From contig NZ_BSRQ01000021.1 of the NCBI RefSeq assembly GCF_030268685.1, positions 62,001 through 126,000 of the forward strand: a stretch of 64,000 bases of DNA, given 5' to 3'. The position numbers and the translations under genes are program-made. The DNA comes from Microtetraspora sp. NBRC 13810. GTDB taxonomy: Bacteria; Actinomycetota; Actinomycetes; Streptosporangiales; Streptosporangiaceae. Positions 52,630 through 60,829 of this stretch are shown here, piece after piece. Numbering within the stretch: position 1 is the first letter of the stretch; each line of letters begins with the position of its first letter. The notes under the pieces were generated by a model. That model made no database searches, was not told the origin of the DNA, and worked only from the letters and a program-made list of their open reading frames with translations.

Positions 52630-53604
52630 ATGTCGACCATGGTGGTCACGTACGCCGACATCGCCAAGCGGGCGGGCACGTCGACCGCCGTGGTGAGCTA
52701 TGTGCTGAACGACGGGCCGCGCAACGTCGCGCCCGCCACCAAGGAGCGCGTGCTCACCGCAGCCTCAGAGCTCGGTTATCGGCAGCACCGGATCGCGCGA
52801 GCCCTGCGTTCCGGCCGGACGGGGCTCGTCGGGGTTCTGACACCCGACGCGACCATTCCCTACTTCGGCGAGCTCACTCGGGCGATCGTGCGGGCCCTCG
52901 GCGACACCGACCGGTTCGCGCTCGTGAGCCACGCCGCGGTGGCCGGCCGATCCGAGCGCCAGGCCATCGAAGCGCTGCTCTCCGCCCAGATCGACGGGCT
53001 ACTGATCACGGCATTCTGGCCAGACCAGGAGCTTTCTGTCGAAATCGACGTCCCGGTCGTCTACGTCCACCACAAACCCGAAGGGGTCGAGGGCCTGCTT
53101 GTCGAGAGCGACAATACGCACAGCGTCCAAGAGGCGGTAGGGCACCTCCGAGGCCACGGTCACGGTACGCCGGCATTCTGGGGAGGCCCCGACGACGTCG
53201 GCCCCACCGGCGAGCGGACCCGCGAATGGGCCGCGCTCACCGGCGGCGGCGGATCGCTCTACCGGTCCGGCTACAGCAGCGAGGAAGCGTCCGCCGAGTT
53301 CCGGCGACAGCACCGGCTGGGCACACTGGCGAGGTCGCTGGTGGTCGCCTCCGACGTCCAGGCACTCGGGATCCTGTCCGCCGCCTACCAACTGGGGGTG
53401 CGGATCCCGGACGACCTCGCCGTCATCAGCCTCGACGGCTCCGCGGAGACGGCGTTCACCTCTCCGCCGTTGACGGTCGTGCGGCAGCCGGTGGAGTCGA
53501 TGGCCGCCCGGGCGGTCGGTCTGCTGACCGGACATCCCGACGATCGCGAGCCGCTCGGGACCTTGACCATCCGTGCGAGCTGCGGCTGTGACTACGGGAG
53601 CTGA
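52630..53604 (+). CDS. LacI-family transcriptional regulator
   Basis: 324 residues: N-terminal HTH and hinge (TYADIAKRAGTSTAVVSYVL NDGPRNVAPATKERVLTAAS, hinge YRQHRIARALRSGRTGLVGV) and a periplasmic-binding-type effector domain (TPDATIPYFGELTRAIVRAL; SAQIDGLLITAF; VVASDVQALGILSAAYQLGV). The probable inducer is a nucleoside, ribose or a base. It has no clear ribosome-binding site before ATG 52630 or 52639 and could be leaderless. The gene's 3' end overlaps the convergent MFS gene by 13 bp. Confidence 0.92.
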   Translation: MSTMVVTYADIAKRAGTSTAVVSYVLNDGPRNVAPATKERVLTAASELGYRQHRIARALRSGRTGLVGVLTPDATIPYFGELTRAIVRALGDTDRFALVSHAAVAGRSERQAIEALLSAQIDGLLITAFWPDQELSVEIDVPVVYVHHKPEGVEGLLVESDNTHSVQEAVGHLRGHGHGTPAFWGGPDDVGPTGERTREWAALTGGGGSLYRSGYSSEEASAEFRRQHRLGTLARSLVVASDVQALGILSAAYQLGVRIPDDLAVISLDGSAETAFTSPPLTVVRQPVESMAARAVGLLTGHPDDREPLGTLTIRASCGCDYGS

Positions 53605-54707
53605 ACGATCCGCGACCGGATGAGGACGGTCAGCGCGGCGAGAGCCGACAGCAGGACGGCGAGCAACAGCCCAACCGTGATCGTCGGGCTTAGCGCGCCG
53701 AGCATCGTCCCGGCACCGATCCCGATGTAGAGCGCAGAGGCGTTGAGGCCGACCGCGATCGCGCCATCCAACCCCGCGGCACGCAGCAGCGACTGCTGGA
53801 TGACGGGGCTGATCGACCAGGTGGCCGCACCCCACACACCGAAGAGCAAACCGGCGCTCGCCGCCCAGCCCACCTCGACGTGCGTCAGGGCGACGAATCC
53901 CAGGAACACCAGGCACAGCACCGTGAGCGTCCCGACAAGCAGGCGTTCCGGGTTCCGGTTCTGGAGCACAAGGCCGACCAGCAGGGTGGCCGCGACGCCT
54001 CCGGCTCCGAAGACAGCCGGCCCGGCCACGTCCGACCCGACGTCGGTCGCGAGCTCGTCCGATCGGCCGAACACCGTGTAGGCCGATGCCATCGAGATCG
54101 CTGTGAGTAGGAGCCAGAATCCGCAGGTCGCCAGAGTGCCGAGATATCGGGCCGGCTCCGGCCGGTGTGCCCGATCCGTCGTCGCGCCGCGCACCGCGAA
54201 CGCCACGAGCACGGCGGCGACGCTGATCAGGGCAGGCGCCATCAGGAGCAGTTGCCAGGGGATTCGGTTGACGAATGCCCTGGCCATGTCGGGCGTGAAT
54301 GAGGTCGCCCCCGCCAGGACGGCGAATGCGACCCCCGTCGCCGTGCCCGATCGTCGTGCGGCTCCGGCCGCGGAGAGGAGGACCGGGACGAGCGTCGCCG
54401 CGCCGACGGCGGCGATCGCCCGGGAGGCGACGAAAGCGCCGTGGGTCGATGCCAGCGCGCCGAGCACGCCGGCCACGACGACCAGTGCCGCGCCGATCGA
54501 GATGACGCCGCGCCACGAGAGCCTGTGGCCGAGGACCGGTGTGAACGGCACGCAGACCGCGTACGCGACCGAGTAGACAACGGTGGCGATGTGGATCCGG
54601 TCGACGTCCGTGCCGAGATCCCGTGCCACCGCGTCGGCCAGCCCCTCCGGGAGGAAGGTGCTCATCCCGGCGGCCGTGATACCGAGAACGACGACGACGA
54701 ACCTCAC
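53592..54707 (-). CDS. MFS transporter in the nucleoside regulon
   Basis: 371 residues, eleven to twelve helices: VRFVVVVLGITAAGMSTFLP at the start, IHIATVVYSVAYAVCVPFTP, WRGVISIGAALVVVAGVLGA, GTATGVAFAVLAGATSFTPD and GLDGAIAVGLNASALYIGIG. It belongs to the sugar/drug DHA1 type with short loops. GTG 54707 overlaps the cysteine hydrolase stop (GTGA), so the two are cotranslated. Export or uptake of a base or of the hydrolase substrate is inferred from position. Confidence 0.87.
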   Translation of the reverse strand: MRFVVVVLGITAAGMSTFLPEGLADAVARDLGTDVDRIHIATVVYSVAYAVCVPFTPVLGHRLSWRGVISIGAALVVVAGVLGALASTHGAFVASRAIAAVGAATLVPVLLSAAGAARRSGTATGVAFAVLAGATSFTPDMARAFVNRIPWQLLLMAPALISVAAVLVAFAVRGATTDRAHRPEPARYLGTLATCGFWLLLTAISMASAYTVFGRSDELATDVGSDVAGPAVFGAGGVAATLLVGLVLQNRNPERLLVGTLTVLCLVFLGFVALTHVEVGWAASAGLLFGVWGAATWSISPVIQQSLLRAAGLDGAIAVGLNASALYIGIGAGTMLGALSPTITVGLLLAVLLSALAALTVLIRSRIVQLP

Positions 54708-55321
54708 GCGCCGCCGGCCCGGCACCACCCGGCGGCCACCTGTTCCCGAACCGTCACGTCGCCGATGTTCAGCGCGATCGTGGCCAGCGCCGCGTGGTGC
54801 ATGTCCTCCTGGTAGGACGCACAGCAGTCGGCGGGCACCTGAACGTCCCACCCACGCTGGAAGGCGTCGTTCGCCGTGGACGCGACACAGCACTCGGTGG
54901 TGAGCCCTGTCACGGTGACCCGATCGGCTCCGGCCTGTCGCAGCATGGACTCGAGCGGCGTGTCGATGAACGCGCTGTACTTTTCCTTGCGGACCACGGT
55001 CTCTTCCCCGAACGGCTGGACCCCGTAGAACTCGGCGAGCTCGGTGCCTTCCACGCACGCGTCGAAACCGAACGCGGCAGGCGAACCACGCAGCTTCCTG
55101 TTCGCCTCCCAAGGTGAATCGGGCCGAGTCGTGTTCTGGATCCAGTAGATCGGGACATCCATCGATCGCGCGTCGTCCACGAGCCCGGCGATCTGCCCGA
55201 CGGCCGCCTGAACGCGAGCCACGGCTTCCATCGAGACGCCGTGACTCCTCAGAAACTCGGGCCGGGCGAAGTAGTGCTGCACGTCGACGACCAGAAGAGC
55301 TTCGGCACGGGGTCGGGTCAT
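54704..55321 (-). CDS. Isochorismatase-like cysteine hydrolase
   Basis: 205 residues with the family triad: Asp in ALLVVDVQHYF (VVDVQ), Lys in VVRKEKYSAF, and Cys in VTGLTTECCVASTANDAF (the second of the pair). The cis-peptide G-L-T-T motif precedes the Cys. Relatives include nicotinamidases, ureidoacrylate and biuret/N-carbamoyl amidohydrolases, so an amide derived from nucleobase breakdown is a likely substrate. The operator CTAATCGATTAG sits 11 bases upstream of ATG 55321. Confidence 0.88.
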   Translation of the reverse strand: MTRPRAEALLVVDVQHYFARPEFLRSHGVSMEAVARVQAAVGQIAGLVDDARSMDVPIYWIQNTTRPDSPWEANRKLRGSPAAFGFDACVEGTELAEFYGVQPFGEETVVRKEKYSAFIDTPLESMLRQAGADRVTVTGLTTECCVASTANDAFQRGWDVQVPADCCASYQEDMHHAALATIALNIGDVTVREQVAAGWCRAGGA

Positions 55322-55332
55322 GAGCCGTCTTT

Positions 55333-55344
55333 CTAATCGATTAG
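55333..55344. promoter_or_regulatory. LacI-type operator before the cysteine hydrolase gene
   Basis: CTAATCGATTAG, identical to the perfect copy at 45722-45733, lies just upstream of the leftward hydrolase/MFS unit. It links both outer ends of the locus to one regulator. Confidence 0.8.
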
Positions 55345-55549
55345 ATGAGAGACAGTGGGACGGTACCGTCGGCCCAGGGCCTTGTCAACGGGGGCGGATG
55401 TGTCCGATTGCGTTGAACGCCCGCTCGGAGACCCCGATCCGGTAGTACGTCGCCCAGCCCCTGATGATCGGATTGAGCTTACTGATCAGCATGTCGTGCG
55501 GTTCGTACTCCGCGTACACTCACCAGGACCTATCGGAGGAGCAGGGAAG

Positions 55550-56251
55550 ATGAGCGGTTCTGTCGACCCGTCACAGACAGCCCGTACGGAATCGGTCCGA
55601 CTCGCGGTCTACTCGCACTTCGCCCGCACCGGCGATGCCCCTACCCCGCAGGACTTGGCCCGCGCACTTGATGCCACTGCGGGCGAAGCACGCCAGGCAC
55701 TGGAAACCCTGCACGCGCGCCATGATCTGGTGCTCGACAGCCACAACCGCGACCGGATCGTGATGGCCCATCCGTTCGCCTCGATCCCACTCGGCTTCTC
55801 CGTCATGGGAACGAGCACGCTGTGGTGGGGCGGCTGCGCCTGGGACTCCTTCGCCATCCCCCACCTCGTGGCCACGGAGCAGGACGTTCTGGTCGCCACA
55901 CGCTGCCCGGCCTGCGACACCCCGCACGCATGGGTCGTGGGCCGGGCAGCCCCACCGGAAGGCGAACAGGTGGCCCATTTCCTCACCCCCGCTCACCGCA
56001 TCTGGGACGACGTCGTCCACACCTGCGCCAACCAACGCCTCTTCTGCTCAATCGACTGCGTCGACGCCTGGCTGCACGACACGGGACACAAACGCGGCTA
56101 CGTCATGGATCTGGCCACCCTGTGGCGCCTGGCCCGCGGCTGGTACGCAGGCCGTATGGAACGGGGATACATCCGCCGCGACCCCGTCTCAGCCGCGTCC
56201 TACTTCACCGAGGTCGGACTGCACGGAGCCTTCTGGGGGCTCTCCGACTGA
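55550..56251 (+). CDS. Alkylmercury lyase (MerB)-like protein
   Basis: 233 residues. An N-terminal winged-helix-like domain (PTPQDLARALDATAGEARQA) precedes the MerB core. STLWWGGCAWDSFAIPHLV places Cys96 and Asp99, and VVHTCANQRLFCSIDCVDAW places Cys159: the positions of the catalytic Cys96, Asp99 and Cys159 of plasmid MerB. Two further cysteine pairs (CPAC at 119-122, CSIDC at 166-170) could bind metal. MerB protonolyses C-Hg bonds in the cytoplasm. No merA or merR adjoins, so the real role may differ. ATG 55550 has GGAGGAG. Confidence 0.82.
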   Translation: MSGSVDPSQTARTESVRLAVYSHFARTGDAPTPQDLARALDATAGEARQALETLHARHDLVLDSHNRDRIVMAHPFASIPLGFSVMGTSTLWWGGCAWDSFAIPHLVATEQDVLVATRCPACDTPHAWVVGRAAPPEGEQVAHFLTPAHRIWDDVVHTCANQRLFCSIDCVDAWLHDTGHKRGYVMDLATLWRLARGWYAGRMERGYIRRDPVSAASYFTEVGLHGAFWGLSD

Positions 56252-56270
56252 ACCCACAGCTCTGAGGCCA

Positions 56271-56450
56271 CTACGACACAACTTCCGACGGCGGGCCGAC
56301 CAAGGAACGGCAGCCGGAGTATTCCGCGGCCACCTCCTCCATCCGCCGGAAGACGTACCAGCAAGGGGCGACCTCGAACGGCGTAGCTTTCGGTGGATAA
56401 GCGACCACTTCGGAGCGGATGACCGCCACCCACCCGACGGCACGCCTGAA
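56271..56450 (-). pseudogene. Possible gene fragment of unknown family
   Basis: The minus strand reads RRAVGWVAVIRSEVVAYPPK then ATPFEVAPCWYVFRRMEEVA AEYSGCRSLVGPPSEVVS and a stop. The composition is protein-like (aromatic rich, no Arg/Pro bias of shadow frames), but there is no convincing start and it abuts the divergent ankyrin gene. Treated as a relic; family not recognised. Confidence 0.35.
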
Positions 56451-56512
56451 ACGAGCCGTAGTGGAGCAGGGCATCGTGGCAGCGCGCGAAAGGCGTCGGA
56501 TCAAGTCTCGAG

Positions 56513-57313
56513 GTGGTGGCCGAGTTGGCCCGCCGTGTGGACGACGTCGACGCGGAGTTCGACGACCGGACCGCCCTGTGGGTGGCTGTCTGCGCCCACC
56601 GCCCGGACAACGCCCGCGTCCTGGCCGCCGCCGGAGCGGACCCGTGGCGGCCGATGATGGCCGGCTGGTCTCCTGGGCGGCTCGCCCTCGCCGGTCCGGC
56701 GCCTGACCTGTTCCCGATCCCGGCGGGGCACCCCGGCCTGACCTCCGCCGAGGCCGCGACGGTCGCGGAGGCGCGACGGCTGATCGCCGCGCTGGAGGAG
56801 GCCGGCGAAGACTACATGGGTGTGGCGTGCGTGGCGGGTGTCACGGCGGCCGAGGCCGCCCGGCGGCTGGCGGCCCGGCCGGCCGACGGCGCCGACGTCG
56901 AGGCGGTCCTGGCTGATCCGTGGGCCGACCCCGACGGCAATCTGGGGATCGTCGGCGTCACCGACGTTCCCGGCGGCTGCGTCGTCATCCAGCCATGGGG
57001 ATACGCCCCCTCCACCCCCGAGGTGATGCTGCCGCTGTCGGTGGAGGCGGTCTGCTACAGCGTGTTCGCCAATCCCAAGAGCGGCGGCCAGGGGGCCGTG
57101 AGCCGGGATGGAGTGATGGAGGACTCGGACACATCTCCCGGCGGCGGCGCCCCCGGTGGGCACCTGCCGGCCGAGGAGATTCTCGTCGAGTACCTCTACC
57201 AGGGCGAGGCCGTGCCCTACTGCTGCGCCGCGGCGGGACTGCGACTGCCCGACGCGCGGGCCGTCGCCGGCCCGCCGGATCTGTGGTTGCGGCTGCCCGA
57301 AGGAGATCGCTGA
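56513..57313 (+). CDS. Ankyrin-repeat-type protein
   Basis: 266 residues. The N-terminus has one to two ankyrin-like units (FDDRTALWVAVCAHRPDNAR VLAAAGADPWRPMMAGWSPG). A conserved actinobacterial domain follows: LALAGPAPDLFPIPAGHPGL, GIVGVTDVPGGCVVIQPWGY, SVEAVCYSVFANPKSGGQGA and GEAVPYCCAAAGLRLPDARA. No start with a ribosome-binding site is seen. GTG 56513 is the first candidate, and in-frame upstream codons (GSSLE) still look related, so the N-terminus may be slightly truncated. Function unknown. Confidence 0.7.
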   Translation: MVAELARRVDDVDAEFDDRTALWVAVCAHRPDNARVLAAAGADPWRPMMAGWSPGRLALAGPAPDLFPIPAGHPGLTSAEAATVAEARRLIAALEEAGEDYMGVACVAGVTAAEAARRLAARPADGADVEAVLADPWADPDGNLGIVGVTDVPGGCVVIQPWGYAPSTPEVMLPLSVEAVCYSVFANPKSGGQGAVSRDGVMEDSDTSPGGGAPGGHLPAEEILVEYLYQGEAVPYCCAAAGLRLPDARAVAGPPDLWLRLPEGDR

Positions 57314-57635
57314 GGCTGTACGGCCAAGCCGTGCCCGAGGCCGTACGGCGGGCGAGGCGCGCGGGTCTCGGCAGAGGCGCGGACCTGTATGCGGCGGATG
57401 GGCGCATGAGACGGTGAGGAAAAGACCGGAGGCCGGCTTTGACGACCCGCTTCGAGTCGCCGCTTTCGAGATACGTCACGTCCGCGCGTGCGGTTGACGC
57501 TCTGTCGCGAGATGTGCACGCGGGGATTCTGTTCAGCCCCTGTGGGCGACTGCCAAAGTATGGCAGACGAACCCATCGAGGCCGACGCGCGGATTCCGCG
57601 TCGGCTGCCTATCGCACATCGGGCAGGTGACCTTC
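57314..57635. other. Interval between ankyrin and AraC genes
   Basis: No intact gene. A plus-strand frame right after the ankyrin stop reads LYGQAVPEAVRRARRAGLGR then GADLYAADGRMRR to TGA 57417. It looks like a broken protein end but has no identifiable family. The remainder presumably holds the araC-type promoter. Confidence 0.35.
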
Positions 57636-58658
57636 ATGTCCTACACCTTGATCAAACTTGACGATATTCCTGTGGGTAAGCGATTCGACTTCTGGTGGGA
57701 GACCGTGGCGCAGTCGGTGGTGTCGGTGGACGCCTCCAGTGTCAACTCCACGAGCTTCTGGGCCGAGATGCGCACTCTCGACCTCGGCACGACGCAGTTG
57801 TCCCGGGTGCGGACCTCATCGTTCGACGCCCGTCGCACCCAACGGCGGATCCGCCAGTCCGATACGGGGCAGTACCAGTTGTCGCTGATCCTGCGCGGCC
57901 GGTCCAGAGTGCGGCAGGAATACCGTGAGGCGACTTTGAGGTCGACGGATCTGGTGTTGTACGACACGTCCCGCCCTTTTCACGCTTCGTCCATGGCCGA
58001 CGACACGGCGGAGATGTCGAAGCGACCTCCTAAGGTGCCGTCCGACGGTTTCATCCTGCAGTTCTCGCGTGATCTCCTGCCGCTTCCCGCGTCGTCGGTC
58101 GAACGGCTGCTGGCCGTGCGGCTTTCCGGGAGAAAAGGCGTCGCCGCGCTGCTTCGCGGCATGCTTCGCCAGGCGATGCAGCAGTATGACCAGTTCTCGC
58201 CGGTCGAGGCGATCCGGGTGTCCACGTCCATCCTCGACCTTGTCACTGCCCTGCTGAGCCGCGAGGGCGGCACCGCTCCGGACGCCCTGCTCAACGACCC
58301 GCGCGGCGTCCTGCTGCTAAGGGTGAAGGCGTTCATCGAGCAGCGGTTGGCGGACGTGGACCTCACTTCGGAGATGATCGCCGCGGCTCACCACGTCTCC
58401 ATCAGGCATCTGCAGAAGCTGTTCGAACAGCAGGGGCTGAGCGTGGCGAGCTGGATCCGGCGGCGCCGGCTCGAACGCTGCCGGCGCGATTTGGCCGATC
58501 CCGGCGAGGACGGCCGCTCCGTCCGGGCGATCGCCGCTCGATGGGGCTTCACGAACGACGCCCATTTCAACCGTGCCTTCCGCGCGGTTCACGGCGTTCC
58601 CCCGGCCGCTTACCGGCGTCACCTGCAGGAATCCAGGGAAGCGGCACTCGTGCGCTGA
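57636..58658 (+). CDS. AraC-family transcriptional regulator
   Basis: 340 residues: N-terminal AraC-binding-like sensor domain (SFWAEMRTLDLGTTQLSRVR, QLSLILRGRSRVRQEYREAT, LVLYDTSRPFHAS) and a C-terminal double HTH (DVDLTSEMIAAAHHVSIRHL QKLFEQQGLSVASWIRRRRL; SVRAIAARWGFTNDAHFNRA FRAVHGVPPAAYRR). It resembles the actinobacterial ABD/NphR-like activators. ATG 57636 is preferred to the GTG at 57627 because GCAGGTGA precedes it. The next gene downstream on the same strand encodes a secreted lectin, a possible target. Confidence 0.88.
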   Translation: MSYTLIKLDDIPVGKRFDFWWETVAQSVVSVDASSVNSTSFWAEMRTLDLGTTQLSRVRTSSFDARRTQRRIRQSDTGQYQLSLILRGRSRVRQEYREATLRSTDLVLYDTSRPFHASSMADDTAEMSKRPPKVPSDGFILQFSRDLLPLPASSVERLLAVRLSGRKGVAALLRGMLRQAMQQYDQFSPVEAIRVSTSILDLVTALLSREGGTAPDALLNDPRGVLLLRVKAFIEQRLADVDLTSEMIAAAHHVSIRHLQKLFEQQGLSVASWIRRRRLERCRRDLADPGEDGRSVRAIAARWGFTNDAHFNRAFRAVHGVPPAAYRRHLQESREAALVR

Positions 58659-58710
58659 TCGGCAATGGCCGTGCGCGTATGCGCAAGGAGCCGGGGATCC
58701 GGGTATGCGA

Positions 58711-58726
58711 TCGTTCATTCGAACGA
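58711..58726. promoter_or_regulatory. Palindrome upstream of the lectin gene
   Basis: TCGTTC ATTC GAACGA is a 6-4-6 dyad in the 260-bp gap between the AraC and lectin genes. It is a candidate regulator site; nothing else in the gap looks functional apart from the GGGAGAG ribosome-binding site at 58909-58915. Confidence 0.35.
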
Positions 58727-58918
58727 GATCGGATTCCACGGGGTCGAGCGAGCAAATCGTTCGGAAAAGGGCTCACAGATCGGGGAACGGGGGCACGGCC
58801 GGCGATCTGGCCGGTACGGGCGTTCTCCACGGGTGGAGCACCTTCTTTCGCAGGCGCATGCGCGTCGGGAGAACCCTGCGGGAAAGGTAGACGGGCCACT
58901 CTGAGACAGGGAGAGCGA

Positions 58919-60052
58919 ATGAGGAGAGTAATACGCAGAACCGCGATGGTTCTGGTGGCGATCTGCGTCGCCCTTGCCGGGACCACCGTTTTGTCGAGCC
59001 CGGCGCAGGCGGCCTATCGGCCCATTGTGAAGACCGGCGCCGCCGTCGGTGTCAACAGTGACGGACGTCTTGAGGCGTTCGTCACCAGCGACGTGGGCGT
59101 GATCTGGCACATCTGGCAGAATCCCGGCGGCGGCTGGAGCGAATGGGACAATCTCCGAATGCCGTCGGGGGCGGGAGCCTTCGGGCCGAAGCGTCCGGCT
59201 GTGGCGCGTAACAAGGACGGCCGGCTGGAAGTGTTCGCGGTCGCCGACAACGGCCACCTTTACCATATCTGGCAGAATCCCGGGGGCGGCTGGAGCAACT
59301 GGGAAAGCCTGGGCAGCGGTTTCGGCTGGGCCAACGTGGCCGTCGCCGGCAACAAGGACGGACGGTTGGAGGTGTTCGCCGTCCGAGACGGCCAGTTGGT
59401 GCACCGATGGCAGAACCCCGGCGGCGGCTGGAGCGGCTGGGCCAACCTCGGCGGGAGCCTGCATGCCGAGACCTGGCCCGTCGTGGGCGTGAACGCCGAC
59501 GGCCGGCTCGAACTGTTCGTCATCGGGACCAACGGCCGCCTCTCCCGGAACTTCCAGCTTGCCGTCAACGGTACGAGCGGCTGGAGCGGCTGGTACAGCA
59601 TGGGCGGCGACCTGGTGACGGGCGCGAACGAGGGGCCCGCCGTCGGCCGCAACGCCGACGGCCGGCTGGAGGTCTTCGCGAACTCCACCGACGGGACCCT
59701 GCGTCACATCTGGCAGACCTCGCCCAACGGCGGCTGGAGCGGCTGGGGAACCGTCGGCGAGGGCGCAGGCTTCCCCATCGTCGGCCGCAACGCCGACGGC
59801 CGCCTCGAGATCGTCGCGGTCGAAGGCCGGGCGGTCGTCCACAACTACCAGACCAACGGCAGGTGGAGCGGCTGGTCCAACGTCGGCAGCGTGCTCGCCG
59901 CGATGAACCGGCCGGCCATCGCCTCGAACCCCGACGGCCGGTTGGAGATCTTCCAGCAGCACATAGTGGACGGGCGAAGCGAGATCCACCACATCTACCA
60001 GGTGGCACCGAACTCCGGCTGGTCCAACTGGTCCCACCTTGAGGCCGGCTGA
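58919..60052 (+). CDS. Secreted PLL/tectonin-type beta-propeller lectin
   Basis: 377 residues with a signal peptide (TAMVLVAICVALAGTTVLSS PAQA). The mature protein is seven repeats of about 48 residues, each with N.DGRLEvFa, an HIWQN-type strand and GWS.W (for example NKDGRLEVFAVADNGHLYHI then WQNPGGGWSNW). This is the pattern of the seven-bladed Photorhabdus luminescens lectin (PLL) family, whose members bind fucose or O-methylated sugars between blades. It is a complete propeller without a catalytic domain. A sugar-binding, cell-surface or defence role is inferred. A strong terminator follows. Confidence 0.87.
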   Translation: MRRVIRRTAMVLVAICVALAGTTVLSSPAQAAYRPIVKTGAAVGVNSDGRLEAFVTSDVGVIWHIWQNPGGGWSEWDNLRMPSGAGAFGPKRPAVARNKDGRLEVFAVADNGHLYHIWQNPGGGWSNWESLGSGFGWANVAVAGNKDGRLEVFAVRDGQLVHRWQNPGGGWSGWANLGGSLHAETWPVVGVNADGRLELFVIGTNGRLSRNFQLAVNGTSGWSGWYSMGGDLVTGANEGPAVGRNADGRLEVFANSTDGTLRHIWQTSPNGGWSGWGTVGEGAGFPIVGRNADGRLEIVAVEGRAVVHNYQTNGRWSGWSNVGSVLAAMNRPAIASNPDGRLEIFQQHIVDGRSEIHHIYQVAPNSGWSNWSHLEAG

Positions 60053-60106
60053 CCGCAGATTGTGCCATGGCCGGTTCCCGAAAACGACGGACAGAACTGG
60101 CCGACC

Positions 60107-60135
60107 GGCCCCGCCCGAGAACATCGGGCGGGGCC
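60107..60135 (+). terminator. Stem-loop terminator
   Basis: GGCCCCGCCCGA and TCGGGCGGGGCC form a perfect 12-bp stem with a 5-nt loop, followed by a pyrimidine-rich stretch, 54 bases after the lectin stop. Confidence 0.85.
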
Positions 60136-60165
60136 GCCCCTTCTCCACACAAGGTCGTGAACACG

Positions 60166-60510
60166 ATGAACCGGCGTACGGCCGTTTACGATCTGCTCCT
60201 GGGCTACGAGGCGGACTCGGTGAAGCCGTTGCAGGAGTTCCATGCGGTCTGGTGCCGGGGCATCGATGTGCCGGAAAACCGCACGCCGGCTGCAAGCGGA
60301 TCCCGCGTCGCTGACCCCGGTGAACGCGACGGGACCCGCTGCGCCTCTGGGTGACATGGGACCGGACTGGCGCCTGGTACTCATCGGCGACGGTGGCCCG
60401 TGGACCGCCGTCTTCGGTGATCACGAGTGCACGACCAAGGAGACCATGGCCGCTCTCTCCGCGGCGGGCGGTGCCGCCATCAGCGTCGGCCGGCACATCA
60501 GCGGCGGGGA
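60166..60510 (+). pseudogene. Frameshifted DUF6461-like protein remnant
   Basis: ATG 60166 reads MNRRTAVYDLLLGYEADSVK PLQEFHAVWCRGIDVPE. The frame then breaks near 60280 and coherent sequence continues in the next frame as ARRLQADPASLTPVNATGPA and PDWRLVLIGDGGPWTAVFGD, then MAALSAAGGAAISVGRHISG. The second part resembles DUF6461-type proteins (WxLVxE-like strand, then a bulk-hydrophobic helix). It is frameshifted and ends by running into an opposing relic. Confidence 0.5.
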
Positions 60511-60790
60511 AAAGGAGCGAGGATGGTGTCCTCTGGCCAGTAGGCGCGCAGGTGCAGGGAGAACGGTTCGCCGGCGGGGGCGGGTGGCCAGTTGGCGTCG
60601 GACGCGCTGGGCCGGGTCGCGTGGACGTGCAGGGTGAGGGAGCCGTCGGGTCTCAGGCGCAGGTCCTTGTTCTTGGTGCCCGGCGAGTAGCGGTTGATGG
60701 GGGGACGAAGGCGGTCTCGTCCGGGGCGTTGACGAAGATGCCGGCCTTCGACGGCCGCGCCGGAAATCGGCGTGAAGAAAACCTGTTGAG
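60498..60790 (-). pseudogene. DUF1214-domain protein, C-terminal remnant
   Basis: INRYSPGTKNKDLRLRPDGS LTLHVHATRPSASDANWPPA then EPFSLHLRAYWPEDTILAPF is the C-terminal DUF1214 beta-domain of DUF1254/DUF1214 proteins (NRY...G, DGSLT, NW.P.P, LRLYWP). A piece of the preceding part, KAGIFVNAPDETAFVPP, lies in another frame. The remaining 300 or so residues are gone. Confidence 0.7.
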
Positions 60791-60829
60791 CGGCGAACAC
60801 TGGGAGACAGTTGCCTTCGGAAGGACGCC

